Assembly (NCBI GenBank): GCA_902543485.1
Contig: CACBYP010000003.1
Coordinates: 1-64,000 of the forward strand
Origin: an uncultured Pelagibacteraceae bacterium
GTDB lineage: Bacteria > Pseudomonadota > Alphaproteobacteria > Pelagibacterales > Pelagibacteraceae
Reading direction: 5' to 3'
Length of the DNA: 64,000 bases
Position numbers and translations under genes: made by a program. The notes under the pieces were generated by a model. That model searched no databases. It was given only the letters and a program-made list of their open reading frames with translations, and was not told the origin of the DNA. How positions within the stretch are numbered: the first letter of the stretch is position 1; the number at the start of each line of letters is the position of its first letter. Shown here piece after piece: positions 33,599-44,540 of this stretch.

Positions 33599-34363
33599 TT
33601 AATAAAAAATTATTGATCTAATATTACTTTCAAATATCAAATATATCAATGTTCCAAGAATAATATAAGGACCAAATGGAATTTGAGAAGAAAATTTTTT
33701 TGATTTATTTATCAAACTTGGTGCAACAGACAATAATGCTATTATTGATGATAGAAAAATCACAAAAGGTATTGAAAACCATCCAAACCAAAATCCAATA
33801 GCAGATAATAATTTAGCGTCTCCTAATCCCATACCTTCTTTTTTTCTTATTTGTTTATAAAAAAAAATTATAGACCAGATAATTCCATATCCAAATATTC
33901 CGCCAATCAAGGAATTTATATAATTAGGAAACATAGGATGCAAACTTGGTAAAAAAGATTTTATAAAACCTAGTAACATCATGGAAAAAGTTAAAACGTT
34001 TGGAATAATATAATGTTTAAAATCGATAAAAAAAATTATTAAAAAACTTAAACTTAAAATTAATAAAAGTAGTGTTGTGATACTTAAACCATAAATAATG
34101 TAAATAATTAAAAATAGTAAAACGCTCATCGCCTCTACTAATAAGTATTGCGAAGAAATTTTTTTATTACAATTTCTACACCTGCCCCTTAAGAATAAAA
34201 AAGAAATAATTGGAATATTATCTTTCCAAGTAATTAACTTTTTGCAGTTTGGACAAAATGATCTTCCAGACACAACTCCTTTTTCTAAAGGTAAACGATA
34301 AATGCAAACATTTGCAAAACTTCCCCAAAGTGCTCCTAGAACAAGTACAAATATGAAATCCAC
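33599..34363 (-). CDS. pilD: Prepilin peptidase / N-methyltransferase PilD
   Basis: 254-residue polytopic aspartyl protease that cleaves the Gly-Phe/Met junction of prepilins and methylates the new N-terminus. The N-terminal cytoplasmic loop has the four zinc cysteines (CPNCKKL ... CRNCNKK, about 38-65). The two catalytic aspartates are in DFKHYIIPN (about 112) and GLGDAKLLSAIGFW (about 179, within the G-x-GD motif). Length and helix count fit the family. It is the only prepilin peptidase seen in the window and should serve both prepilins and the minor pilins. Confidence 0.95.
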   Translation of the reverse strand: MDFIFVLVLGALWGSFANVCIYRLPLEKGVVSGRSFCPNCKKLITWKDNIPIISFLFLRGRCRNCNKKISSQYLLVEAMSVLLFLIIYIIYGLSITTLLLLILSLSFLIIFFIDFKHYIIPNVLTFSMMLLGFIKSFLPSLHPMFPNYINSLIGGIFGYGIIWSIIFFYKQIRKKEGMGLGDAKLLSAIGFWFGWFSIPFVIFLSSIIALLSVAPSLINKSKKFSSQIPFGPYIILGTLIYLIFESNIRSIIFY

Positions 34364-34488
34364 AGAATATGATTATAATTTAATGTTTGATGTAATATGA
34401 ATTAATCCGTCAATTACATACTGCACCATTAAGACTGCATCCTGAAGATGGATGTATAAATTAGGTGTATTAATTATAATCTCCATTG

Positions 34489-34518
34489 TTGAAAAATTTA
34501 CCAAAAATTGCTTAAAAT
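34489..34518 (+). promoter_or_regulatory. Possible promoter of the GAF-PP2C gene
   Basis: TTGAAA (34489-34494) and TAAAAT (34513-34518) with an 18-base spacer, ending 13 bases before the ATG, so the transcript would have a very short leader. No Shine-Dalgarno site is visible, in keeping with that. The 167-base divergent gap to pilD also holds an imperfect hairpin (TGCATCC ... GGATGTA) at about 34437-34455. Confidence 0.35.
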
Positions 34519-34531
34519 ACTAGTTAAATAA

Positions 34532-35821
34532 ATGTTTCTATTTAAATCAAAAAAACCGATCGAACCTAAAAAAGGAGCTGAGCAAGTTAATGTCGACTTA
34601 GAACTTGTCACAAAAATGAATCAAGACTTTGCTTTATCTCTTGATTTAAATGACACTCTTATGAATGCATTACGGGTAATTATTGCAAGACTAAATGCAG
34701 AAGCTGCAAACATTTTTTTAATAAATGAGCAAAAGAAAAAATTTGAATGTATTGCATCACTTCATCAAGATTATTTAGATGAATATGAATTAGATCTTAA
34801 AGATGGTGTTATGGGTAAAGCTGTTCAGCAAAGAAAATGTATTCGTGTAGGAAATGTTAGAAAAGATGTAAGGGAAATTGCAGAATTTTATTTTGATTTA
34901 GATAATAAAACAAACTTTACAACATATTCAGTTTTGTGTTCACCGTTGATTGCTGCAAATGAATGTATTGGGGTTATTCATTGTTTAAATAAGAAAACTC
35001 AAGACAAGCTATTTATAGAGGATGATAGAAAACTTTTAGAAACGCTTTCTGCTCCTGCTGCTTTAGCAATTAGAAATGCAAAAATGGCAAAAGAAATGGT
35101 TGAAAAAAATAAAATTCAAAAAGAAGTGGAAATAGTCGGAGAGATTCAAAGATCTTTATTGTCTAAAAACAAAGAGAAAGACTTTCCAATTTCAGGTATC
35201 AACATACCAGCAAAAGTAGTCTCTGGGGATTTTTATAATTTTTCAGATTTAGGAGATGGAAAATATGGATTTGGGGTTGCTGATGTCTCTGGAAAAGGAA
35301 TTAAGTCATCACTCTTAATGTCAAAAGCTTCTAGTTTATATAGATGTTTAAGTAAGACAAATTTTTCAGCTTCAGATTTGTTATTCCAATTAAATAATGA
35401 GATATGTGAAACTATATCAAGAGGTATGTTTGTAACAATGTTAATTGGAATATACGATTCAAATAAAAAAGAACTATTATTATCTAGTGCAGGTCATGAA
35501 CCACCTTTGATTTTGTCTGCTGATGGAACTTTTAGTAATTTCTCAGAAGCTGGGCCTCCGTTAGGCATAATGCCTAAAACAAAATATCCTGAGCACACTA
35601 TACCTTTCGAAAATAGCTCGATGTACATTTTTACAGATGGGATTACAGAGATAAAAAATCCAAATGGGGAAATGTTAGGATCAGAAGGTTTTGAAAATTA
35701 TATCAAAAAATATCAATCAACTTCGATCAACGATAGACTTAAAACTATGATAGATGATATTTTGGGAGCAGGCCACATACAAAAAGATGATTTAACGATT
35801 GTTGCTATAGATGGAAAATAA
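34532..35821 (+). CDS. GAF-domain SpoIIE/PP2C serine phosphatase (RsbU-like)
   Basis: 429 residues, soluble. An N-terminal helix is followed by a GAF sensor domain (about 35-185, with SVLCSPLIAANECIGVIHCLN), a signalling helix (KEVEIVGEIQRSLL) and a PP2C/SpoIIE domain (about 220-429). The latter has metal aspartates in VSGDFYNF, ADVSGKG, FTDGITE and KDDLTIV. It most resembles cytoplasmic RsbU/RsbP-type phosphatases, which dephosphorylate STAS antagonists. It is the third such phosphatase of the window; the only visible STAS substrate is at 10655. It diverges from pilD and converges with rodA, whose stop lies immediately next to its own. The signal bound by GAF is unknown. Confidence 0.92.
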   Translation: MFLFKSKKPIEPKKGAEQVNVDLELVTKMNQDFALSLDLNDTLMNALRVIIARLNAEAANIFLINEQKKKFECIASLHQDYLDEYELDLKDGVMGKAVQQRKCIRVGNVRKDVREIAEFYFDLDNKTNFTTYSVLCSPLIAANECIGVIHCLNKKTQDKLFIEDDRKLLETLSAPAALAIRNAKMAKEMVEKNKIQKEVEIVGEIQRSLLSKNKEKDFPISGINIPAKVVSGDFYNFSDLGDGKYGFGVADVSGKGIKSSLLMSKASSLYRCLSKTNFSASDLLFQLNNEICETISRGMFVTMLIGIYDSNKKELLLSSAGHEPPLILSADGTFSNFSEAGPPLGIMPKTKYPEHTIPFENSSMYIFTDGITEIKNPNGEMLGSEGFENYIKKYQSTSINDRLKTMIDDILGAGHIQKDDLTIVAIDGK

Positions 35822-36952
35822 CTAGTATACTGATATTTGTTCCTGATTGTATATTTTACAACTCATAACAATACTTAGGCCCAACATTATAGATAATAAA
35901 GATGATCCACCATAAGACATTATAGGTAATGGTGCACCGACAATTGGTAGCATTCCTAAAACCATTGCTATGTTAACAAATACATATAAGAAAATTGCGG
36001 TAGCAAAACCAAAGCAATAAAGTTTTGCAAAGAAGCTTCTTGATACCAATCCAACATTAATTATTCTGTAAATTAACAATATATACAGAAGCAAAAGGAT
36101 TATTGATCCTAGAAATCCAAATTCCTCAGAAAATAAAGTGAATATAAAATCTGTGTGTTTTTCAGGTAAAAATTCCAGATAACTTTGTGTCCCTTTTAAA
36201 TATCCTTTTCCAAAAAAACCTCCAGATCCAATAGCGATTTTTGATTGAATTATTTGATATCCGGCCCCCAAAGGGTCTCTGTCTGGATTGAAGAAAGTTA
36301 GAATTCTAGATTTTTGATAAGGTTTCAAAAGGGAAATTACAAAAGGTAAAGATACCAATAATAACAAGCCCGAATAAACAAAATATTTAATGTTGAGACC
36401 TGCCAACCAAATTATAGCAATACCACTACCAGCAATTAAAATAGAAGTGCCTAAATCAGGTTGTTGAATAACAAGATAACATGGAATTATTAAGAGAATA
36501 ATTGGTTGAATTAAAAATTTATAGCTTTGAATGTCTGAACTTTGAATTCTATGATAATATCTTGCAAAACATATTATTACCGCAATCTTCATTAATTCTG
36601 ATGGTTGTAAGTTCAAAAAATATAAGTTTATCCATCTTGTTGCACCAGATGCTGAAATTCCAAAAAATAAAACTGTTATTAATAAAGTTAGACCAACAAT
36701 ATAAAATAAGTAAGCATTTTTATACCATGTTGAAACTCTAACAAAAGATAAAACTAAAAATAAACTGAAAAATACAGTTAACCTAATTATATGATTTTTT
36801 GTGTAAAAAGAAAATTTTCCTCCTTCTGTAGAGTAAATTGCAAATACACTAATTGATCCTATGGCAATGATTAATAATATTAATAAATAATCAATAGATC
36901 TTAATTTATCTAAAAAACTATAGTTGCTAGCTTGTATTCTCTCTCTTAACAT
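35822..36952 (-). CDS. rodA: Rod-shape peptidoglycan polymerase RodA (SEDS family)
   Basis: 376-residue SEDS-family glycosyltransferase with about ten membrane helices, making lateral-wall peptidoglycan with PBP2. Family signatures include GASGATRWINLYFLNLQPSELMKIA split across about 107-127, QQPDLGTSILIAGSG (about 163-177) and the C-terminal PLPIMSYGGSSLLSIML. It overlaps mrdA by one base and is the last gene of the mreBCD-mrdA-rodA cluster. Confidence 0.95.
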   Translation of the reverse strand: MLRERIQASNYSFLDKLRSIDYLLILLIIAIGSISVFAIYSTEGGKFSFYTKNHIIRLTVFFSLFLVLSFVRVSTWYKNAYLFYIVGLTLLITVLFFGISASGATRWINLYFLNLQPSELMKIAVIICFARYYHRIQSSDIQSYKFLIQPIILLIIPCYLVIQQPDLGTSILIAGSGIAIIWLAGLNIKYFVYSGLLLLVSLPFVISLLKPYQKSRILTFFNPDRDPLGAGYQIIQSKIAIGSGGFFGKGYLKGTQSYLEFLPEKHTDFIFTLFSEEFGFLGSIILLLLYILLIYRIINVGLVSRSFFAKLYCFGFATAIFLYVFVNIAMVLGMLPIVGAPLPIMSYGGSSLLSIMLGLSIVMSCKIYNQEQISVY

Positions 36953-38901
36953 TATGCTAAACTTATATTTCCATTGTTAAATTGTTCTCTTAATTTATGC
37001 CTATCAATAATTCTTTTAATCAATTTACTTGCAATTGGTGCAGCTGCTTTACTTCCAGAGCCTCCATGTTCAATAATAACACTTATTGCATATCGTGGGT
37101 CTTTATATGGCGCAAAAGCAATATACAATGCATGGTCTCTTTTTTTGTATTCAATTTGTTCAGTATCTAAATCTAATTCTCTATCGAGATCAGTTATTCT
37201 TCTAACTTGCGATGTTCCAGTTTTACCAGCAAATTGATATTTGGGATCATCATAACGAGATTTGTATGATGTTCCATATTGTTCATTTGTAGAACCAAAC
37301 ATTGCATCTAGAACAAAATTTATGTTAGACTTTTTGTGATACATTCTCTGATAATATTCAACATTTATGTCATCTAAATAATTTCTTTCATGCAAAGGAA
37401 AATTAGATTGATCTAATTTAATTTTATTTATTACATCCTTATAATTTATAGACTCGTCTTTTATGATGTGAGGTTTTATTTTATATCCTCCATTTGCAAT
37501 TTGTGCGGTCATTAGACAAAGTTGAAGTGGAGTTGTTTGAATATAGCCTTGCCCAATACCATTAATTACAGTTTCACCTAAATACCAACTTTGCTCCAAT
37601 GCACGTCTCTTCCATTTCGTGTCAGGAACCAATCCTTTTTTTTCGTCGTTATAAAGATCTCCAAGTACATTAGTCCCTAGCCCATATCTTTTTGCAATTA
37701 TAGATAATTTATCAACACCAAGTAATCTTGCCATTTCATAAAAGTAAATATCGCAAGATTGTTTGATAGCATTTCTGAGCTTCATGTACCCATGACCCTC
37801 TTTTTTCCAACAATGATATTTTACCCCGTAAAGCTCGTATGGATGCTTATGACCTTTGCATCTTATTGTTTTATTGGGATCTAGTATGCCGTATTCTAAA
37901 GCTGCTAAGGCAACTAATGGCTTAAACGTGGACCCAGGAGAATAAAGACCAGCAATAGACTTATTTATCAAAGGTTTTAGAGGATTATTTCTTATTTCTT
38001 GCCAATCTTTTTGATTAATTCCGTGTGTAAATTTATTTGGATCATAGGTTGGTGATGATGCCATTGCAACAACTTCTCCTGTATATATGTCCATTGCGCA
38101 TATTGAGCCTGCTTTTCCTTTAAGCAGCTCTTGGGCATATTTTTGAATTTCAATGTCTATAGTTAAGTTAACTTTCTGACCCTGTCTTTCTTTAATGTAA
38201 TCTATTTGGCTTATTCTTTTTCCAGATGCATTAACTTCATATCTTTTAATACCGTAGTTACCTATTAACATTTTTTCTTGTGAATTTTCTATTCCATATT
38301 TTCCTACTTTTAGACCTGGAACAAAATTTTCTTTTATTTCAGGTTTTTCAAGATCTTTTGGACTAGCATCGCCAACATAACCAACTATATGAACCAAATC
38401 ATTTGCATAAGGATAAAATCTAGATGTTGATAGTACAGGTTTTGCACCTTCCAATTCGTGTAAATATAAATTAATTTTTGAGAATTGTTCCCAAGTTAAA
38501 TTATCTGAAACTACCAGTGTATCCCAAGGTTTTAATCTTTCCTTTTTTTTATATAATTTTTTAACTTGAAACTGATCTAAACCAATTAAATTTTTAATTT
38601 TGAATATTGTTGCATCAAAATCATTGATTTCATCTAATATTAAGTGTAGCTGAAAAACTCTATCGTTACTTGCTAGTACTTTATTAAAGTTATCTAGAAT
38701 TATGCCCCTCTGAGGAGGAGTTTTCCACTCACGTATCCTATTCTTATCAGATAAAATTTCATATTTTTCTCTGTCAGAAATTTGTAAATTATATAACCTT
38801 GAAGATATTCCTGCAAAAAGTAATATTTTTGCAGCAGCCAGAATAAACATTCTCCTTGTTATAACTCTACCCTTTTCTATGTTTCTTCCTCTATTCAACA
38901 T
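36952..38901 (-). CDS. mrdA: Penicillin-binding protein 2, transpeptidase
   Basis: 649-residue class B PBP of the elongasome: N-terminal cytoplasmic tail, one membrane anchor (about 18-35), pedestal domain, and transpeptidase domain with the catalytic SxxK serine in PGSTFKPLVAL (about 324), SxN-type motif as KQSCDIYF and KTGTS (about 564). PBP2 cross-links the glycan strands made by RodA. It overlaps mreD by 11 bases and rodA by one base. Length and motifs are normal for the family. Confidence 0.95.
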   Translation of the reverse strand: MLNRGRNIEKGRVITRRMFILAAAKILLFAGISSRLYNLQISDREKYEILSDKNRIREWKTPPQRGIILDNFNKVLASNDRVFQLHLILDEINDFDATIFKIKNLIGLDQFQVKKLYKKKERLKPWDTLVVSDNLTWEQFSKINLYLHELEGAKPVLSTSRFYPYANDLVHIVGYVGDASPKDLEKPEIKENFVPGLKVGKYGIENSQEKMLIGNYGIKRYEVNASGKRISQIDYIKERQGQKVNLTIDIEIQKYAQELLKGKAGSICAMDIYTGEVVAMASSPTYDPNKFTHGINQKDWQEIRNNPLKPLINKSIAGLYSPGSTFKPLVALAALEYGILDPNKTIRCKGHKHPYELYGVKYHCWKKEGHGYMKLRNAIKQSCDIYFYEMARLLGVDKLSIIAKRYGLGTNVLGDLYNDEKKGLVPDTKWKRRALEQSWYLGETVINGIGQGYIQTTPLQLCLMTAQIANGGYKIKPHIIKDESINYKDVINKIKLDQSNFPLHERNYLDDINVEYYQRMYHKKSNINFVLDAMFGSTNEQYGTSYKSRYDDPKYQFAGKTGTSQVRRITDLDRELDLDTEQIEYKKRDHALYIAFAPYKDPRYAISVIIEHGGSGSKAAAPIASKLIKRIIDRHKLREQFNNGNISLA

Positions 38902-39412
38902 TTTCTTGTCTTAAACCTAGTAAGTAAATTTGATTAAATATTTTTGCCACTGCTGGATAAATTAAAAATGAAAAAAAGGCAGTTGACATTAAAGTCCCAT
39001 AACGAATATTTCCATCAAAGAAAATAGCTAACACTGTGAAATTAATTGAGCTAACTATTAATATTGCGATAAGAAATAGTATCCAATCATAAATTAAATT
39101 AGGAACTAGAGTTCTAGTCCTAAAAAATGACGCAATTACACAGAGTAAAAGATAATTTATTGATGAAACTCCTATTGGTAGATTTTGTACAACATCATTA
39201 ATAACACCTGCGAAGAAAATAAGTCCATAACCAAGCATTTCTGGTTTCCTTAAAACCCAATAAAAAACAATTAAGTGAATAAAATTGAAAGATATATTAA
39301 TTTTAAAAATATTAAATGAAAATGAGTAGCCTGTTAAAGCAAAGAAAAACAATAAAATAATTGGAAAAACATTTAATAGGTATTGATAAATTTTTATATC
39401 GCCTCTGGCCAT
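38891..39412 (-). CDS. mreD: Rod shape-determining membrane protein MreD
   Basis: 173-residue hydrophobic protein with five or six predicted membrane helices, fitting MreD. Sequence conservation in this family is low; the segment GVINDVVQNLPIGVSSINYLL (about 64-84) matches the family's G-x-x-x-D-x-x-x-x-x-x-G pattern. Position between mreC (1-base gap) and mrdA (11-base overlap) makes the call firm. Confidence 0.88.
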   Translation of the reverse strand: MARGDIKIYQYLLNVFPIILLFFFALTGYSFSFNIFKINISFNFIHLIVFYWVLRKPEMLGYGLIFFAGVINDVVQNLPIGVSSINYLLLCVIASFFRTRTLVPNLIYDWILFLIAILIVSSINFTVLAIFFDGNIRYGTLMSTAFFSFLIYPAVAKIFNQIYLLGLRQENVE

Positions 39413-39413
39413 T

Positions 39414-40250
39414 TTACTTATTCACCTGAACATAATTAAGTTGATTTAAGTTACTAAAGAACTTTACGTACTTCTTGTTATTCTGAATTATTATTTCACC
39501 AACAGGTATTGTATCTGGAATTATGCCATCTGACCCAGAGGTGTATACAATTTCGTTTTCTTTTATTTGATTATCTTTAGGTAAGTATTCTAAATCTGCA
39601 TACTGATCATTTCCATTTCCTGAGAGTATTGCATTAATACCGCTTGGCTCAATAATGATAGGTATTTTACTATTAAGATCATTAGCAAGTAATACCCTTG
39701 AGCTCAAAAAGTTAACATTTACAACTTTTCCGATATAATATAATCGATCCTTTACAGCAGATCCTAGTTTAACTCCATTTTTTTGGCCCTTATTAATTAT
39801 TAAAGACTTTAAATAGGGGCTTTGTTTATCCAATAAAATTTTAGTTAACATATATTCTTCAGAGTACAAATCTCTTTCTTCAATTAACTTTTTCAAAAGA
39901 GCATTCTCAGATTTATAAAAAACAACTTCTTTTCTTAGTGTGTCTAAATCAAGATCTTTATCTCTTAAAACTGAAAACTCTTCATACATGCTCATATGAT
40001 CTTGAAAGAGATAATATTTATCTTTCACATATTTAAATGGACTTGATACAACATACGATCCTCTAAATATTATGTCTTTTGTGATAGACCTAAATTGATT
40101 AACTGGACCAGTTTTAAAATATTCTAAAGATAAAACTAAAATAGATATAATTAATAATGTAAATAAAGAAAACTTTTGTCTATTTCCTTTTTTTAAAAAT
40201 GCTGAACGAATAGCAATAATAAAATCATCTCTACTCGATTCTGTTGACAT
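39414..40250 (-). CDS. mreC: Rod shape-determining protein MreC
   Basis: 278-residue bitopic protein: cytoplasmic N-terminus, a membrane helix (about 27-44), a periplasmic coiled coil (about 85-120) and the two-barrel MreC domain (INKGQKNGVKLGSAVKD; VYTSGSDGIIPDTIPVGEI). MreC links MreB, PBP2 and RodA in the elongasome. It lies 5 bases after mreB and 1 base before mreD. Confidence 0.93.
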   Translation of the reverse strand: MSTESSRDDFIIAIRSAFLKKGNRQKFSLFTLLIISILVLSLEYFKTGPVNQFRSITKDIIFRGSYVVSSPFKYVKDKYYLFQDHMSMYEEFSVLRDKDLDLDTLRKEVVFYKSENALLKKLIEERDLYSEEYMLTKILLDKQSPYLKSLIINKGQKNGVKLGSAVKDRLYYIGKVVNVNFLSSRVLLANDLNSKIPIIIEPSGINAILSGNGNDQYADLEYLPKDNQIKENEIVYTSGSDGIIPDTIPVGEIIIQNNKKYVKFFSNLNQLNYVQVNK

Positions 40251-40255
40251 AATAT

Positions 40256-41287
<1,032 letters not shown>

Positions 41288-41291
41288 TTAA

Positions 41292-42866
41292 TTATATTCC
41301 TTTCACTTTTTGATGTTTAATATTTTGAGATGGTGCTTTTTTCTCACGTTTTATAAGCATTTTATTCAAAGCATTTAAATATGCGTTTGCTGATGCAACT
41401 AAAGTGTCAGTATCAGCTGATTGTCCTACTGTAGTCCTATCATTTTCTTCAATTTTTACACTGACAGTTGCTTGAGCATCTGTGCCTTCTGTTACTGCAT
41501 GAACTTGATAAAGAGATAATTTTACATCGTGAGGAAATAATTTTTTTATACATTTAAATATTGCATCAACCGGTCCATCTCCTGTCTCAGTTGTATTCTT
41601 TATATCGCCATAGACATCTAATGTCATTTCAGCTTTTTGGGGTTCCCCTGTGCCGGCAAATACTTTTAAAGATTTTAAATTAATTGCATTTATTTTATTA
41701 TCTACAATTAAACTATCATCAACTAACGCAACTATATCCTCATCATATATATGTTTTTTTTTATCAGCTAAAACTTTAAATTTTCCAAAAGCAGCTTGGA
41801 TAATATCGTCTGTAAGATCTGAATAACCTAAATCAGATAATTTATCTTTAAAAGCATGTCGTCCTGAATGTTTGCCCATAACAAGTGAAGTTTTCTTAAC
41901 CCCAACACTCTCTGGTGTCATAATTTCATAAGTCTCTCTATTTTTTAACATTCCATCTTGATGAATTCCTGATTCATGAGCAAAAGCGTTTTTTCCAACT
42001 ATGGCTTTATTAAATTGAACTGGAAAACCAGTTGCATTTGAAACTATTTTAGATGCTTTGCTTATTAATTCTGTTTTAATTCCAGTATTATATGGCATTA
42101 AATCATTTCTTGTTTTAATTGCCATAACTACTTCTTCCAATGCAGCGTTTCCTGCTCTTTCACCTATTCCATTAATTGTACACTCTATTTGTCTTACACC
42201 CTCTGAAACTCCAGCTAATGCGTTTGCTACTGCTAAGCCAAGATCATTGTGACAGTGCGCAGATAGTATTGCTTTATCTATGTTTGGAACATTATTTTTT
42301 AAGTGTTTAATTGTTTTTGCAAATTCTTCGGGTATAGAATATCCGACAGTATCTGGAATATTTATAGTTTTAGCTCCACAATTAATTGCAAGCTCAACTG
42401 TTTTACACATAAAATCCATATCAGTTCTTGTTCCATCTTCACATGACCATTCAACATCATCAGTAAAATTTCTTGCATAAGTAACACTTTCTTTAATTGC
42501 ATCTAAAACCTGCTCATTTGTCATTTCAAGTTTGTGTTTCATGTGTAATGGGCTTGTTGAAATAAAGGTATGAATTCTGAATCTTGGAGCATGCTTCAAC
42601 GACTCATGGCATGCATCAATATCTTTTTTTAGTGCTCTTGAAAGACCACATGGAATTGAATTTTTCATTATTTTACTTATTTCAGAAACCGCCTCAAAAT
42701 CTCCTGGTGATGCTATTGGAAAACCCGCTTCAACAATATCTATTCCCATTTCATCAAAAACCCTAGATATCTGAATTTTTTCCTCGACACTCATAGATGC
42801 GCCTGGCGATTGCTCACCATCTCGCATGGTTGTATCAAATATGTATAATTTTTCTTTGTCTGACAT
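41292..42866 (-). CDS. leuA: 2-Isopropylmalate synthase
   Basis: 524 residues from the ATG at 42866 (MSDKEKLYIFDTTMRDGEQ); a start at 42887 would add seven residues. It condenses acetyl-CoA with 2-oxoisovalerate, the first step of leucine synthesis. The catalytic DTTMRDGEQSPGA (about 10-22), metal-binding HCHNDLG (about 211-217), and a C-terminal LeuA dimer regulatory domain (about 390-500, leucine feedback site) are present. It follows ilvC and precedes mreB by 4 bases. A short hairpin (42882-42898) lies just before the start. Confidence 0.96.
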   Translation of the reverse strand: MSDKEKLYIFDTTMRDGEQSPGASMSVEEKIQISRVFDEMGIDIVEAGFPIASPGDFEAVSEISKIMKNSIPCGLSRALKKDIDACHESLKHAPRFRIHTFISTSPLHMKHKLEMTNEQVLDAIKESVTYARNFTDDVEWSCEDGTRTDMDFMCKTVELAINCGAKTINIPDTVGYSIPEEFAKTIKHLKNNVPNIDKAILSAHCHNDLGLAVANALAGVSEGVRQIECTINGIGERAGNAALEEVVMAIKTRNDLMPYNTGIKTELISKASKIVSNATGFPVQFNKAIVGKNAFAHESGIHQDGMLKNRETYEIMTPESVGVKKTSLVMGKHSGRHAFKDKLSDLGYSDLTDDIIQAAFGKFKVLADKKKHIYDEDIVALVDDSLIVDNKINAINLKSLKVFAGTGEPQKAEMTLDVYGDIKNTTETGDGPVDAIFKCIKKLFPHDVKLSLYQVHAVTEGTDAQATVSVKIEENDRTTVGQSADTDTLVASANAYLNALNKMLIKREKKAPSQNIKHQKVKGI

Positions 42867-42881
42867 AGTATTTTTTAGCTC

Positions 42882-42898
42882 GAGCATAATACATGCTC
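42882..42898 (-). other. Small RNA hairpin in the leuA leader
   Basis: A perfect six-base-pair stem (GAGCAT / ATGCTC) with a five-base loop lies about 16 bases before the leuA start within the ilvC-leuA gap. It is followed by A-rich, not U-rich, RNA on the minus strand, so it is not a normal terminator. It may tune leuA expression or be chance. Confidence 0.25.
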
Positions 42899-42950
42899 TC
42901 GCTCAGATTGCAAAATAATTTGAGAGAATTAAGCCAATTTTAACGTCAAG

Positions 42951-43991
<1,041 letters not shown>

Positions 43992-44540
43992 TTATTTAAA
44001 TATATCTGCACCTCTTGTCATAGCTACGGCTCCTGTTCTTGAAACACTAACCAATCCAAATTTTTTTAAATCCTTTGACATTTTGTCTATTTCTCGTCTT
44101 AAGGCTGTTATTTGAATAACATTCGATTTTTTTGTTTTGTCTAGTAATACAGGATTATATTTTTTACAAGCTTTCAATGCGCCTTCTAATTTATTATTTG
44201 GACCAACGATTTTAAATAACGCCATCTCCTTAAAAATGACTGCTTTATCTTCTCTTTTAAAATCTGCAACTTTATGAACAGGAACAAGTTTTCTTAATTG
44301 AAGTTTAATCTGATTAACAACTTGTGGTGTTCCTGTAGTTACAATTGTTATCCTTGATATCTTTAACTTTTCATCAACTTGGGCAACTGCTAAACTTTCG
44401 ATATTATAACCTCTACCAGAAAATAGACCTACTACTCTAGCTAATACACCAGCTTCATTGTCGACCCAAACAACAATAATATGTGTATCAAATTTCTCTT
44501 TTTTATTTGAAAAACTATACGCTGATTTTGAATTAGGCAT
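43992..44540 (-). CDS. ilvH: Acetolactate synthase small (regulatory) subunit
   Basis: 182 residues: N-terminal ACT domain (about 20-90, HIIVVWVDNEAGVLARVVGLFSGRGYNIESL) that binds valine for feedback inhibition, and a C-terminal ALS_ss domain (about 95-170). It activates and regulates the IlvB subunit. Its ATG overlaps the ilvB stop by one base, typical of stoichiometric coupling. An N-terminal extension of about 20 residues precedes the ACT domain. Confidence 0.96.
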   Translation of the reverse strand: MPNSKSAYSFSNKKEKFDTHIIVVWVDNEAGVLARVVGLFSGRGYNIESLAVAQVDEKLKISRITIVTTGTPQVVNQIKLQLRKLVPVHKVADFKREDKAVIFKEMALFKIVGPNNKLEGALKACKKYNPVLLDKTKKSNVIQITALRREIDKMSKDLKKFGLVSVSRTGAVAMTRGADIFK

